From: Chloroflexota bacterium
Lineage (GTDB): Bacteria > Chloroflexota > Anaerolineae > J102
Direction of reading: 5' to 3'
Length of the DNA stretch: 10,910 nucleotides
Assembly: GCA_003353825.1 (NCBI GenBank)
Contig: PIVW01000172.1
Location: 1-10,910, forward strand
Of the stretch, positions 1 through 7,697 are shown piece by piece; position 1 is the first letter of the stretch; each line of letters starts with the position of its first letter. Below the pieces are notes generated by a model. It ran no database searches. It saw only the letters and a program-made list of their open reading frames with translations, and was not told where the DNA came from. The translations under genes were made by a program, and so were the position numbers.

Positions 1-117
1 ATCCTTCGAACCGAAACTTGGTTCCAGCGCCTCTATCTGGATCTGGGAGGCTACCGTCTTTTTGCCTAAATCTGAGCACACTATATATGGGCCTGTCACG
101 CGAAATCCCAAAGAGCC
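1..117. mobile_element. Possible ISL3-like insertion sequence end, partial
   Basis: Read on the minus strand, the sequence starting at 117 is GGCTCTTTGGGATTTCGCG, and GGCTCTT starts are known at the ends of ISL3-family insertion sequences. It begins within a few bases of the point where exonuclease III homology stops, which is why I read it as an insertion boundary. No transposase can be recognised in the remaining 117 bases. If ISL3-like, the 8 bases next to the end (118 to 125, accaccag) would be the target duplication. The family assignment rests on memory of terminal sequences and is tentative. A chimeric assembly join is the main alternative. Confidence 0.4.
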
Positions 118-745
118 ACCACCAGGTATATTGCCCGGGCAGATCGGGGTTGCGCTTGCGGAAGGTATCGACATAACCGCTTTCGACAACCAGATCGAGC
201 CAGGCACGTTCTTCGGGCAGAAAGCCAGTCGTTTTTTTATTGGACTGGGGGTTGGCCAGGTCGATTTCATGGTGCGCAGTATTGATATCACCGCAGAAAA
301 TAATCTGCTTACCCTTCGCCCGAAACCCTTCGCACATTGCCAAAAAAGCATCATAAAACGCCATCTTAAAGGGGAGGCGGCTATGATCACGGCTGCCGTT
401 GGGAAAATAGCAGTTGATGAGCACAAAGCTGGGATAATGGGCGATGACTGTGCGTCCTTCCTGGTCGAATTCGTGGATGCCTAGCCCAAAGTCAACGGAA
501 AGGGGCTCCTGTTTTGTTAGCAAACCAGTGCCGCTATAACCCCGCTTACGTTTGGATGAGTTCCAATAGCTGTGATAGTCGAAAGGCTGGCGTAATTCCC
601 AGGGTAGTTGATCCGCCTCGGCCTTGGTTTCTTGGAGGCACAAAACGTCTGGCTGGGCTTGCTCAAGCCAATCCAGAAAACCCTTGCGATAACCGGCGCG
701 TATACCGTTTACATTCCAAGATAGAAGTGTGATTGAAGCTGACAT
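118..745 (-). pseudogene. xth: Exonuclease III (Xth), 3' end interrupted
   Basis: Exonuclease III is a Mg-dependent endonuclease/exonuclease/phosphatase-fold enzyme that cleaves abasic sites and trims 3' ends in base excision repair. The start ATG at 745 follows an AGGAGA ribosome binding site at 5-base spacing. Visible family motifs are SWNVNGIRAG (residues 9-18, metal-binding N11), LQETK (catalytic E39), NCYFPNG (111-117, Y113), GDIN (152-155), FLPEERAWLD and YVDTFR. After YTWW at about residue 209 the expected RIDY-type segment and the C-terminal DH acid-base motif are absent. The same frame stays open to the window edge but resembles nothing. The gene follows recQ by 23 bases and is probably cotranscribed with it. 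I infer an inactive product, because the missing part holds catalytic Asp and His residues. An assembly error could also explain the break. Confidence 0.8.
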
Positions 746-768
746 AATCTCTCCTAATCAATATCGCG

Positions 769-3609
769 CTAGACATCCTGGTACAACAAATACAGACGCA
801 AAAGTTGCAAGTCATCGAAAGCGACACGCCCACCTAGACGGTCATAGACCGGTCGCAGCCACTCAGTGCCCAACTCGGTGAAGGCCGCGAGCACCTCCTC
901 TTGCGTTTCCAGCGGCAAGGAACAAGAGGCCAGCAGCTGATCCGACGACAGGTCATGGCCATCTGACAGATAGCGTTCCAGATTATTGATGATTGTTCGC
1001 CGTTTTACGTCATACAATGCCTGTAGGTACTCGATGCTGTGGCCGGCCGCCAGAAGCTCTCCAACCTCCTCATAACGGCGCTTTTTGGTGGATGGAGCAG
1101 TGGAAGATGGGGAGAACCGCGCAGTTGGGGGGCGTTCTTCCAGATCGTGCTCCGTACAATACGCCTGGATCACAGCGATAAAAGCGTCGCCATAGCGCTC
1201 CAACTTCCTGTCACCTACACCATGGATGGCCAGAAAACCGCCGGTGGTCTGTGGGAAGAAGGTCGCCATCTCCATCAACGAGTGGTCGGAGAACACCACA
1301 AAGGGTGGGATATTGGCCGCATCCGCCAACTGCTTGCGCAAGACGCGTAGCTCTTCGAACAAAACACCATCATACTTGTTCGCAAGCTGGGTGTCTGATA
1401 CCGAACGCTGTTCTGCCTCGACCGCTACGTGCACCTTATCTTTCCCGGCCAGAACACGCCTCCCAGCAGGGGTCACCCGCAGGCTGCCGTGTTGCATATC
1501 TTGATCCAACAGCCCTTGTTCGATGAACTGCTGTGCCAGACGTCGCCAATGTTTGGCAGAATATTCCGTACCGATGCCATAAGTCGAGAGGTTGTCATGG
1601 CCGCGGTTCAACACAGTCTTGGCGCTGGACCCTCGCAAGATATTGACAATGTGCGTTGCCCCAAACAGTTCTCTTGTGCGTAGAATACAGGAAAGGAATT
1701 TCTGGGCGGCGATCGTCACATCCTCCTGTTCGATGGACACCTCCTCTGCCAGGCAATTGTCGCAGTGCCCGCAGTTTGGTTCATCGTAGGCATCGCCAAA
1801 GTAATTGAGAAGGGGGCGCCTTCGACAGTTACGTGTTTGAGCGTAGCGCAGCATGGCGCTGAGTCTGGCGGTCGCGCCCGCGCGTTCCGAAGCTGCACCT
1901 TGCTCAATGAAATGGTGGATGGTGCCGACATCTTGCTGGCCGTACAGGAGCAGGCAGTCGGCCCTCAAGCCATCACGCCCGGCCCGACCGATCTCTTGAT
2001 AGTAGCTTTCCAGATTTTTAGGCAGATTGTAGTGGAGGATAAAGCGCACGTTGGATTTATCGATACCCATACCAAAGGCAACGGTGGCGACGATGATGGG
2101 TACATCGTCATGACTGAAAAGATGTTGGTGGCGCAGGCGGACAGCTCGATCTAGCCCTGCATGATAGGGTACCGCTTGATAACCAGACATTTCCAACTGA
2201 TTGACTAGCACTTCAACCTGCTTGCGCGTACTGCAATAGATGATGCCCGACTGATCACGATGTGTATCGAGAAAGGTTAAAACCTGCTGAAGCCCATCCA
2301 GGCGGGCGCGCACGACTAAAAAGAGGTTCCCGCGATCGAAGCCGGCAACGAATTGATCTGAACTGTCGAAACCAAGGATCGATTCGATATCTGAACGCAC
2401 ACGTTGGGTGGCCGTGGCGGTGAGGGCGATACAAACTGCCTGGGAATAGCGTTCTCGCACCGGCATCAGCTCACGGTACTCGGGCCGAAAATCATGTCCC
2501 CAAGATGAGATACAGTGCGCCTCGTCGATGGCAAGGCAGTCAACATTGCATTGGTCGAGCATGACAAGGGTCTCGGGTCGCAACAAGGTTTCGGGCGAGA
2601 CATAAAGCAATTTGACGGCGCCCTCTTTGATTTGCCGAACCCTTCGCAGATACTCAGAGTAATCCAATGTGCTGTTTAAAAAGAGCGCGGGCACATCCAT
2701 GTCTTGTAGAGCATCCACCTGGTCTTGCATCAGGGCGATGAGCGGTGACACAACCACGGTCAGACCCTCGAACAGCAGAGCCGGTAATTGATAGCAAAGA
2801 GATTTACCACTCCCTGTGGGCATAATCGCAAGGGTGTCACGGCGATCCAGTACATTAACAATGATATCAGCTTGGAGGGGAAGGAAGTGGTCGTAGCCGA
2901 AAACAGATTTGAGTAATTGAGATGCCTGCTCGGGCAAAGGCAAGGTCCGGGCAACAGCGGAGGCGGGACGGCCCTCGATAACGGTGGGCGCGCCATCCAG
3001 AAACCAGCCGGAAAGCTGTACATAACAGCGATATTCTCCTTCAGACATGGGCTCAGGCCGCCACCAATGAGCCAGCGAGACGCGCAGCAAGCTGCCGCCC
3101 GGAATCACTTCAACCGGTTCCTGAAATCCCACGAAGGTCACGGTTCGCCCACCATCGGCTGCCGGATAGCGATAGCGGATGCGCTTGCCGTCATCATCGC
3201 GCTGCAAAGCCTTGTCAGGTCGCCAAAAGTGGGTGCTAAAGGAGGGAATGCCCACGCGTTCGGCAATGTAGAGGGCGCCCCCCGTGGTGGCCTGTGTAAG
3301 CCCCTCGAAGAGCACTTCGCATCCGCCCGCCAAGCCGGGACTATGGCGTTCGATGAATTGTTCCGCCGAAGACATGAGCCCAAGCCTCTGTTTTCGTCCC
3401 ACAACCAGATTTTCTATGTGCGGGGGAATAAACTCGACTGGCGGCGTGGCTTCGACCTCCCAGACCTCTGCGATCTCGTAATTCATGCCTGCCCGTTCAT
3501 GGGTTGCGGCATTCGCTGCCAGCAGCCGTACGCTGCGCCCATCGAAGGTGATCCCGCCGATACATGCGCCGGCGCCTTGTCTCGTCTTCGCTACGATCAG
3601 CACTTTCAT
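769..3609 (-). CDS. recQ: RecQ-family DNA helicase with extra N- and C-terminal domains
   Basis: This is an ATP-dependent 3'-5' DNA helicase for recombination and repair. Residues 1-210 form an extra domain of mixed beta character, which I tentatively match to the dual-OB type. The helicase core follows: motif I MPTGSGKS (263-270), DEAH (362-365), the RecQ aromatic loop SSWGHDFRPEY (368-378), ATATQ motif III near 398, and motif VI QEIGRAGRDG (538-547). The zinc site has C595, C613, C616 and C619. An RQC winged helix spans about 630-720 and an HRDC domain about 742-823. A helix-turn-helix segment (about 843-946, KRRTIINNLERYL) resembles the C-terminal domain of some RecQ proteins. At 946 residues it is far longer than E. 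coli RecQ (about 610). The ATG at 3609 has only a weak ribosome binding site, but MKVLIVAKTR is a natural N-terminus. It lies 94 bases downstream of two DUF488 genes. Confidence 0.95.
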   Translation of the reverse strand: MKVLIVAKTRQGAGACIGGITFDGRSVRLLAANAATHERAGMNYEIAEVWEVEATPPVEFIPPHIENLVVGRKQRLGLMSSAEQFIERHSPGLAGGCEVLFEGLTQATTGGALYIAERVGIPSFSTHFWRPDKALQRDDDGKRIRYRYPAADGGRTVTFVGFQEPVEVIPGGSLLRVSLAHWWRPEPMSEGEYRCYVQLSGWFLDGAPTVIEGRPASAVARTLPLPEQASQLLKSVFGYDHFLPLQADIIVNVLDRRDTLAIMPTGSGKSLCYQLPALLFEGLTVVVSPLIALMQDQVDALQDMDVPALFLNSTLDYSEYLRRVRQIKEGAVKLLYVSPETLLRPETLVMLDQCNVDCLAIDEAHCISSWGHDFRPEYRELMPVRERYSQAVCIALTATATQRVRSDIESILGFDSSDQFVAGFDRGNLFLVVRARLDGLQQVLTFLDTHRDQSGIIYCSTRKQVEVLVNQLEMSGYQAVPYHAGLDRAVRLRHQHLFSHDDVPIIVATVAFGMGIDKSNVRFILHYNLPKNLESYYQEIGRAGRDGLRADCLLLYGQQDVGTIHHFIEQGAASERAGATARLSAMLRYAQTRNCRRRPLLNYFGDAYDEPNCGHCDNCLAEEVSIEQEDVTIAAQKFLSCILRTRELFGATHIVNILRGSSAKTVLNRGHDNLSTYGIGTEYSAKHWRRLAQQFIEQGLLDQDMQHGSLRVTPAGRRVLAGKDKVHVAVEAEQRSVSDTQLANKYDGVLFEELRVLRKQLADAANIPPFVVFSDHSLMEMATFFPQTTGGFLAIHGVGDRKLERYGDAFIAVIQAYCTEHDLEERPPTARFSPSSTAPSTKKRRYEEVGELLAAGHSIEYLQALYDVKRRTIINNLERYLSDGHDLSSDQLLASCSLPLETQEEVLAAFTELGTEWLRPVYDRLGGRVAFDDLQLLRLYLLYQDV

Positions 3610-3703
3610 GACATTTCAATACAAGTATCCGAAATTAGTAGACCAAGTACCGGTAGACCTGTAAACCGGGATCAGCCGTCAAAGCGGGCTTTGGAAGTGA
3701 TTT

Positions 3704-4204
3704 CTACCAGGTTTCGTCTGGCATAAGGTGTTTTATGGAAACCTGGAGGTCTTGCTGTAAGCGCTCGGCCAGGAGCGAACGATGGCAGGCTGCCGGTTCA
3801 CGTTCTACACAGCAGAGCGCCACGATATGCACGTCATCCTCAAACTGGGACACGAAGTCAGTGCTGTCGAAGTCGATAAGATGCTCGTCACGATAGGCTT
3901 CTATGAACGTCGTGTCAAGAACTGTGCGCTGACGCTTGGCTGTACGAGAGGCTTTGTCGGCGGTGTATTGTCTTTGCCGAAGTTCTTTGCTGGGCGCCAG
4001 CGCCGGAAAGTGCAAGTAGCGAATCCCCATGTCGGCCAAGCGGGCTTGCAGACGTCTGCTATTGGCGAATGCGTATTGCGAACCGCGCACACCTCGCCTG
4101 GCTCTGATGTCACAAAACGTGTCTACTTCCGCCTTAACCAACGCCTGAAAAAAACTGGCTTCGTCAAAACCATAGACGCCGATAGTGGCGATCTCAAGTG
4201 TCAT
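3704..4204 (-). CDS. DUF488 family protein (second of a pair)
   Basis: This is a DUF488 protein of about 166 residues. The family is widespread but its biochemical activity is not established to my knowledge. Visible features are IGVYGF at 8-13, CDIR at 31-34, a basic stretch RARRGVRGS, and [11 protein letters not shown] at 132-142. The last follows the C-x-E-x5-C-H-R pattern shared with the adjacent paralogue and suggests a conserved active or metal site. The open frame extends to 4258, but four in-frame ATGs lie between 4222 and 4202. I prefer the ATG at 4204, preceded by AGGA at 8-base spacing and directly before the conserved [11 protein letters not shown]. This start overlaps the upstream stop by 11 bases, so translation is probably coupled. 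Compared with its partner it lacks the LGG motif and is more divergent. Confidence 0.85.
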   Translation of the reverse strand: MTLEIATIGVYGFDEASFFQALVKAEVDTFCDIRARRGVRGSQYAFANSRRLQARLADMGIRYLHFPALAPSKELRQRQYTADKASRTAKRQRTVLDTTFIEAYRDEHLIDFDSTDFVSQFEDDVHIVALCCVEREPAACHRSLLAERLQQDLQVSIKHLMPDETW

Positions 4205-4766
4205 CGTCATCGTCCTCATCATGGTAGCGCTTGCGCGAGGTGAAAGCTCGTTGGCCAAAAAGGCTCAATTGTCCGCCGGTGATGCGATTGATAACTGCCT
4301 CATGGGATTGCAATTCGCCCTTTTCGTCGATATGGCGTACGGGGACATTTAAGTCGGTTAAGCTTTCGCCGATGAGTTTAGCGCGATGACAGATTTCTGG
4401 TTTGCCTTCGCTACACATCAACACCACCTGCTGTTCTTGCTCAAACGCTTTCTGTACCCGCGCGATGCCCTGACGATAGAAGTCTTTCTGCTTCACACGC
4501 TCGTAGGCTACTTTGCCATCCACATAGCAGTCAGGATCGTCGGGCTGTCCGCCCAAAGCGTCGCCTATAAACACGTACCTTATCTCATGAGCGCGCAGGG
4601 CGTTTTCGAGCTGTTGTCTGGAAAATTCCGGTTTATAGCGAGAATAGGGTGCCGAGCGCACATCAAGGAGATAGGCAATGTTGTTGGCCTGCAACACCGC
4701 CAGGAATTCGTCAATGGTACGGGCGCCATAGCCGATTGTGAAGATGGGCATTACCTTTGGCTTCAT
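4194..4766 (-). CDS. DUF488 family protein (first of a pair)
   Basis: This 190-residue protein is a clear DUF488 member: IGYG (11-14), [17 protein letters not shown] (33-49), LGGQP (71-75) and [12 protein letters not shown] (117-128). These are typical family motifs. The conserved Cys, Glu and Cys-His-Arg residues make an enzymatic role plausible, but the substrate is unknown. The C-terminus ends in an acidic tail (HDEDDDDDT), and its coding sequence also carries the start region of the next DUF488 gene. The ATG at 4766 has a weak upstream AAGAA. M6 at 4751, just before PIFTIGYG, is an alternative start. It is the first gene after a 327-base non-coding stretch, so a promoter probably lies there. 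Its product may work together with its paralogue and the downstream RecQ helicase, inferred from the tight linkage only. Confidence 0.9.
   Translation of the reverse strand: MKPKVMPIFTIGYGARTIDEFLAVLQANNIAYLLDVRSAPYSRYKPEFSRQQLENALRAHEIRYVFIGDALGGQPDDPDCYVDGKVAYERVKQKDFYRQGIARVQKAFEQEQQVVLMCSEGKPEICHRAKLIGESLTDLNVPVRHIDEKGELQSHEAVINRITGGQLSLFGQRAFTSRKRYHDEDDDDDT
4202..4222 (-). promoter_or_regulatory. Clustered in-frame start codons at the DUF488 overlap
   Basis: On the minus strand, ATG triplets start at 4222, 4219, 4210 and 4204, all in the frame of the downstream DUF488 gene. The AGGA between the second and third is correctly spaced (8 bases) only for the ATG at 4204. The same bases encode the acidic Asp/Glu tail of the upstream protein. 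This decides the start choice and suggests coupled translation. Confidence 0.5.
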
Positions 4767-4833
4767 GTTTCTTTTGTGACTAAACAGGTGTCAGATGTTT
4801 CTGCTACGATTGTATAGGCGCTTACAGCGTCGG

Positions 4834-4855
4834 CATCGACAACTTTTTGTCGATG
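4834..4855. repeat. 9-bp perfect inverted repeat
   Basis: CATCGACAA at 4834-4842 and TTGTCGATG at 4847-4855 are exact reverse complements, separated by the tetraloop CTTT. No T-run follows on either strand, so it is not a classic terminator. It lies about 70 bases upstream of the first DUF488 start, a position that would suit an operator or an RNA stem in the leader. No function is shown. Confidence 0.6.
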
Positions 4856-4860
4856 TGTGT

Positions 4861-4942
4861 GGCAAGTGGCAAGTGGCAAGTTCAACTTTGTCTGCAACCG
4901 AACTCGCACCTGCGACCTGCGACCTGCGACCTGCTACTTGCC
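4861..4942. repeat. Heptamer tandem repeats in inverted arrangement
   Basis: Three exact copies of GGCAAGT (4861-4881) are followed by a 24-base spacer and then by GCGACCT copies (4912-4918, 4919-4925, 4926-4932) flanked by degenerate ones. The array ends with ACTTGCC at 4936-4942. The outer 7 bases of the two arms are exact reverse complements, and the next two heptamers match at 5 of 7 positions each, giving 17 of 21. The whole can therefore fold as a long imperfect hairpin. Short tandem heptamers of this kind occur in intergenic regions of some cyanobacteria and Chloroflexota. Confidence 0.75.
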
Positions 4943-5093
4943 CCAACGGGGCCTCATTTTCCAACTGGCCAAACAGTGTGACTCGACCGGCGGCAGATAT
5001 GAAACTGTTGTTCGTGGAGTGCCACTATCCTAACTCCGATCGGCGATAACTAGCAAACCAAAAGGTGGTTCAACAGAAAGAAGGTCGAAACGG

Positions 5094-7250
5094 TCAGCTT
5101 ATTATCTCTAATAAACGTGATCGCAGGTCCACTTCTGGGATCGTCAAACCAGAATTTCGGTACAGTCGCCGAAAACGCAACAGATCACATTGCTCGATCA
5201 AAGAATCTTGAGCTACATCTGGGGGGAGCAGGCTGTAAAACCTGCCTAATTCCAGCATCGACACCAGGCGTGGGAACAGTAGCCGCAATTGCTTGCGGAC
5301 CGTGGTCGCGTCCCAAGGTGGTAATTCGACCAATATAGCTGGCAAATACAAACAATGTTCATTGACACGAGTGACAGCAATATCCCTTTCATCGACGCCA
5401 AAGTGTGCCTGTAACAGACTCGCCAATAGCGTACCATAAAGATCTCCCCAGAAGTGAAAGAGCAACGCTCCTTCCAGTTGGGGGATTAGATAAAACTGCC
5501 CTGCTGCAAGTTCAAGATAAGATGCTACAGCCTGACATACTTCAAAAGGAATCGCCAGGGGATCGGTATGAAAGCGCATCACCTCTTCGACCCTATCGGA
5601 TGCAATTGGGCGAACGCCGATTTTATAACGGTCTCTCCAGACAACGACCATCGAGCGTCCCCCCATCAGAAGTGTATCCCCCTCCAGACGAATGCGATCG
5701 CTTTGCGCGATCGTATGGCCGCTGTAGGCATCGACAATGGTTAGTTTGAATGGATCGGCGCCAATGTTGCTATAGATTTCATGGTCGTCTATGAGGTCAT
5801 CCAAGGCGATATCTGCTCGCCATTCACCCAACCGGCCAGATCGCAGATAGCCACTCACCGCAAGGTAGTTGAGGATGCGTTCAAGGACGGCGGTTTCGAT
5901 GGCTGTCGGCGCCACGCGCCGCAAGTCTGCCAAACGGATGCCACCGGTAGGACTCTGCTTGAGAATACTGAAGATCTGTTGAACCAGGATGGAGGGGCGG
6001 AAGTGATAGGTCGGATAAGAATGAGAGAGCGGGGTCAAGCGAGAGTGGGCGTGGGCAAGGGAAATGAGTGCTTGAAAGCGAACTTCTTCCAAAATCGAAC
6101 GAGACAGACACAGAACTTGCGTGCTTCCCGTTCGCCGACCGCCACGTCCGATACGTTGCAGAAAAGAGGTGACAGTGGGGGGCGGTCCCAATAGCGCCAC
6201 GTCATCGATGCTGCCGATATCGATGCCAAGCTCGAGAGTGGAACTGCTTACACAAATTGCAACACCGACTTCGGCGAAGTCATCTTCTACCTGGCGACGC
6301 ATGGCCGCATCCAGATTGGAGTAATGCACGAAAATGGCGGCTTCGAAGGGCAAATGCCGGCGCAGGTATGCGGCAGTAGACTCGACCTCGTTACGGGTAT
6401 TGCAAAAAAGTAATGCTTTGCGGATGGGTGAGTTGCCACCCAGCCGTAGTACCAACGCCTGCAAAAGATCACGCATTCCGCTGATAGGTACGATCTCAGG
6501 GCGAAGCCGCCTGCCTCCCTCGACCTCGATGATCTGAAACCCGACCTTGTTCTCCGATCCTAACAGATAGCGTTCGGCCACGCCTCTTGCATCAGGCACA
6601 GTGGCCGAAAGCGCAATACGGTGGAGTGGCACAAAGGGAGCGGTTGCCACTTCGGTTGCCACTTCGGTTGCCACTTCGGTTGCCACTTCGGTTGTCGCTT
6701 CCTCCTGGTGGTAACGGCGAATCGTCTCGATGCGGTTGAGCAGACAACGGATGTGATCGCCACGCGGGCTATCATCGAAAAGATGAATTTCGTCCAGTAT
6801 GATTGCCTGTATCGTAGCCAATAGGCGGGGCGCACGCGTTAACAGCGAGTCGGTCGATTCAGGCGTAGTGATGAGGACGGTCGGAGGCCGTGTCGCCGAT
6901 ACAGGGCCGGTGTCACCACTCTTCATCATCAGTGACACGCCCAGGGCCTCATGGCAGGGTTGCATTCGTTCATACAGATCCCGTACCAACGCCCGTGTAG
7001 GACAGATATAAAGGAGTTTCAAACCCCGCTGCCTCTGGCACCGCCCTGCGGCCAATACATGTCGTTCGAGTAGCGGCGCCAGCACTGCTTCTGTCTTCCC
7101 CGATGCGGTGGCGGCTATGACCAAAGTGTTGCGTCCATCCAGAATCGGTGGGATCGCCTGCGCCTGGACAGTTGTAAAGCTGCCGTGCCGAGAGAATAAA
7201 ACCGGCCAGGTATGCGGTAGGTTGGCTTTGATCCTTGCGGGATCGTTCAT
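5094..7250 (-). CDS. Lhr-like DEAD/DEAH superfamily II helicase (BrxHI-like)
   Basis: This 718-residue ATP-dependent nucleic acid helicase has the Lhr arrangement: Q-motif region VQAQAIPPIL (28-37), Walker A ATASGKTEA (47-55), motif Ia PTRALVRDL (84-92), TPES (129-132), DEIH (153-156), SAT (215-217), GIDIG (342-346) and motif VI QRIGRGGRR (365-373). A winged-helix-like region follows at about 430-475, then a long C-terminal beta-rich region. It is much shorter than E. coli Lhr (over 1500 residues) and matches the short Lhr-core form. In type 2 BREX such a helicase (BrxHI) accompanies BrxD, and BrxD-like ATPases lie upstream here. The stop of the PIN gene abuts this ATG (TGAATG), with AAGGAAG 5 bases upstream, so translation is probably coupled. 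Four EVAT repeats at 188-203 interrupt the segment between motifs II and III. Confidence 0.92.
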   Translation of the reverse strand: MNDPARIKANLPHTWPVLFSRHGSFTTVQAQAIPPILDGRNTLVIAATASGKTEAVLAPLLERHVLAAGRCQRQRGLKLLYICPTRALVRDLYERMQPCHEALGVSLMMKSGDTGPVSATRPPTVLITTPESTDSLLTRAPRLLATIQAIILDEIHLFDDSPRGDHIRCLLNRIETIRRYHQEEATTEVATEVATEVATEVATAPFVPLHRIALSATVPDARGVAERYLLGSENKVGFQIIEVEGGRRLRPEIVPISGMRDLLQALVLRLGGNSPIRKALLFCNTRNEVESTAAYLRRHLPFEAAIFVHYSNLDAAMRRQVEDDFAEVGVAICVSSSTLELGIDIGSIDDVALLGPPPTVTSFLQRIGRGGRRTGSTQVLCLSRSILEEVRFQALISLAHAHSRLTPLSHSYPTYHFRPSILVQQIFSILKQSPTGGIRLADLRRVAPTAIETAVLERILNYLAVSGYLRSGRLGEWRADIALDDLIDDHEIYSNIGADPFKLTIVDAYSGHTIAQSDRIRLEGDTLLMGGRSMVVVWRDRYKIGVRPIASDRVEEVMRFHTDPLAIPFEVCQAVASYLELAAGQFYLIPQLEGALLFHFWGDLYGTLLASLLQAHFGVDERDIAVTRVNEHCLYLPAILVELPPWDATTVRKQLRLLFPRLVSMLELGRFYSLLPPDVAQDSLIEQCDLLRFRRLYRNSGLTIPEVDLRSRLLEIIS
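6642..6701 (-). repeat. 12-bp tandem repeat inside the helicase gene
   Basis: Plus-strand GGTTGCCACTTC occurs four times without mismatch (6642-6653, 6654-6665, 6666-6677, 6678-6689). A fifth copy with two changes (GGTTGTCGCTTC, 6690-6701) follows. On the coding strand each copy encodes Glu-Val-Ala-Thr, so any change in copy number keeps the reading frame. It lies in the loop between helicase motifs II and III. Confidence 0.95.
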
Positions 7251-7697
7251 TCAGGCTTCCTTAAGCCATATTTCTAACTCTTGTACACTCATGCGTTCAG
7301 TTAATATCTCGAAATGTGTGCCATGTTCCTCGGCTGTTATAAGTTTGCAGCCTGTCGAACAAGCTATGGCACAAAGTAATATGTCGAAACGATGTTGTTT
7401 CCAGTAATCTTCGTTCATACCCCATGACTTTAATTTTAACCAGACATCGGCAACACTTTCGGCGTCTTCCACACTGAGGGGATGGAGAATGAATCGCGCA
7501 TCCCGAATAAACTGCCGAACAATATCGATAGCAAATTGCTCGCCATATTGATTGGCAATTTGCCTGATTCGTTCCGCATGTACCAATGTGGGAATATAGA
7601 CTCGCAATCTGCCCGTTTTAATGCGCTCAGTCAGCCGATCGCACAAATCTCGGTTCCACAAAACGTTTGTATCCAGAATCAATGTTTCTATGTTCAT
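7251..7697 (-). CDS. PIN-domain protein, putative nuclease
   Basis: This 148-residue protein has the PIN-fold acidic pattern: LILDTNVL with D9, E42 in the VHAERIR helix, D105 in FDILLCAIA, and TAEEHG with E123 near the C-terminus. PIN proteins are Mg- or Mn-dependent ribonucleases, as in VapC toxins, and this length suits a single-domain PIN protein. Its ATG overlaps the stop of the upstream ABC ATPase gene by 4 bases (ATGA), and its own TGA touches the helicase start. It is therefore translated as part of one unit, most closely with the ATPase. Base composition is AT-richer than the helicase. I infer that its activity is controlled by the ATPase partner. A VapC-like toxin or a DNA/RNA-processing nuclease are both possible, and the target is unknown. 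Confidence 0.8.
   Translation of the reverse strand: MNIETLILDTNVLWNRDLCDRLTERIKTGRLRVYIPTLVHAERIRQIANQYGEQFAIDIVRQFIRDARFILHPLSVEDAESVADVWLKLKSWGMNEDYWKQHRFDILLCAIACSTGCKLITAEEHGTHFEILTERMSVQELEIWLKEA
7256..7262 (-). promoter_or_regulatory. Ribosome binding site of the Lhr-like helicase
   Basis: AAGGAAG on the minus strand lies 5 bases before the helicase ATG at 7250 and inside the last codons of the PIN gene. With the adjoining TGAATG junction it fixes the helicase start and supports coupled translation. Confidence 0.65.

Larger units (their letters stand above)
4767..5093. other. Non-coding stretch between helicase and DUF488 genes
   Basis: This 327-base stretch separates the Lhr-like helicase stop from the first DUF488 start. 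It holds a 9-bp inverted repeat (4834-4855), a heptamer array with hairpin potential (4861-4942) and a short GC hairpin, GCCCC-AAC-GGGGC (4940-4952). An 84-codon plus-strand reading frame crosses the repeats, has no family features and is rejected. A promoter for the DUF488-recQ genes is expected here. On the minus strand a TATACA box occurs near 4814-4819, but without a well-spaced -35 partner. No RNA gene was recognised. Confidence 0.6.

Noticed and set aside
62..484. Plus-strand 140-codon reading frame
   Set aside because: It is antisense to exonuclease III, whose motifs are clear on the minus strand, and has no family features of its own.
3635..3665. Possible recQ promoter (TTTACA and TACTAA on the minus strand)
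   Set aside because: The spacer is 19 bases and both boxes are imperfect. This is too weak to report as a promoter.
2917..3726. Plus-strand 269-codon reading frame
   Set aside because: It lies opposite the start of recQ and reads as low-complexity mixed sequence. The minus-strand RecQ reading is unambiguous.
4861..4942. CRISPR array
   Set aside because: Units are 7 bases with no unique spacers of CRISPR length, and no cas genes are visible.
4940..4957. Terminator-like hairpin GCCCC-AAC-GGGGC followed by CTCATTTT
   Set aside because: The T-rich side is on the plus strand, where no gene ends. For the minus-strand helicase transcript no U-run follows, so a terminator is not supported.
4795..5049. 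Plus-strand 84-codon reading frame in the non-coding stretch
   Set aside because: It runs through the heptamer repeats (repeated Ala-Thr-Cys-Asp-Leu), lacks a ribosome binding site and has no recognisable domain.
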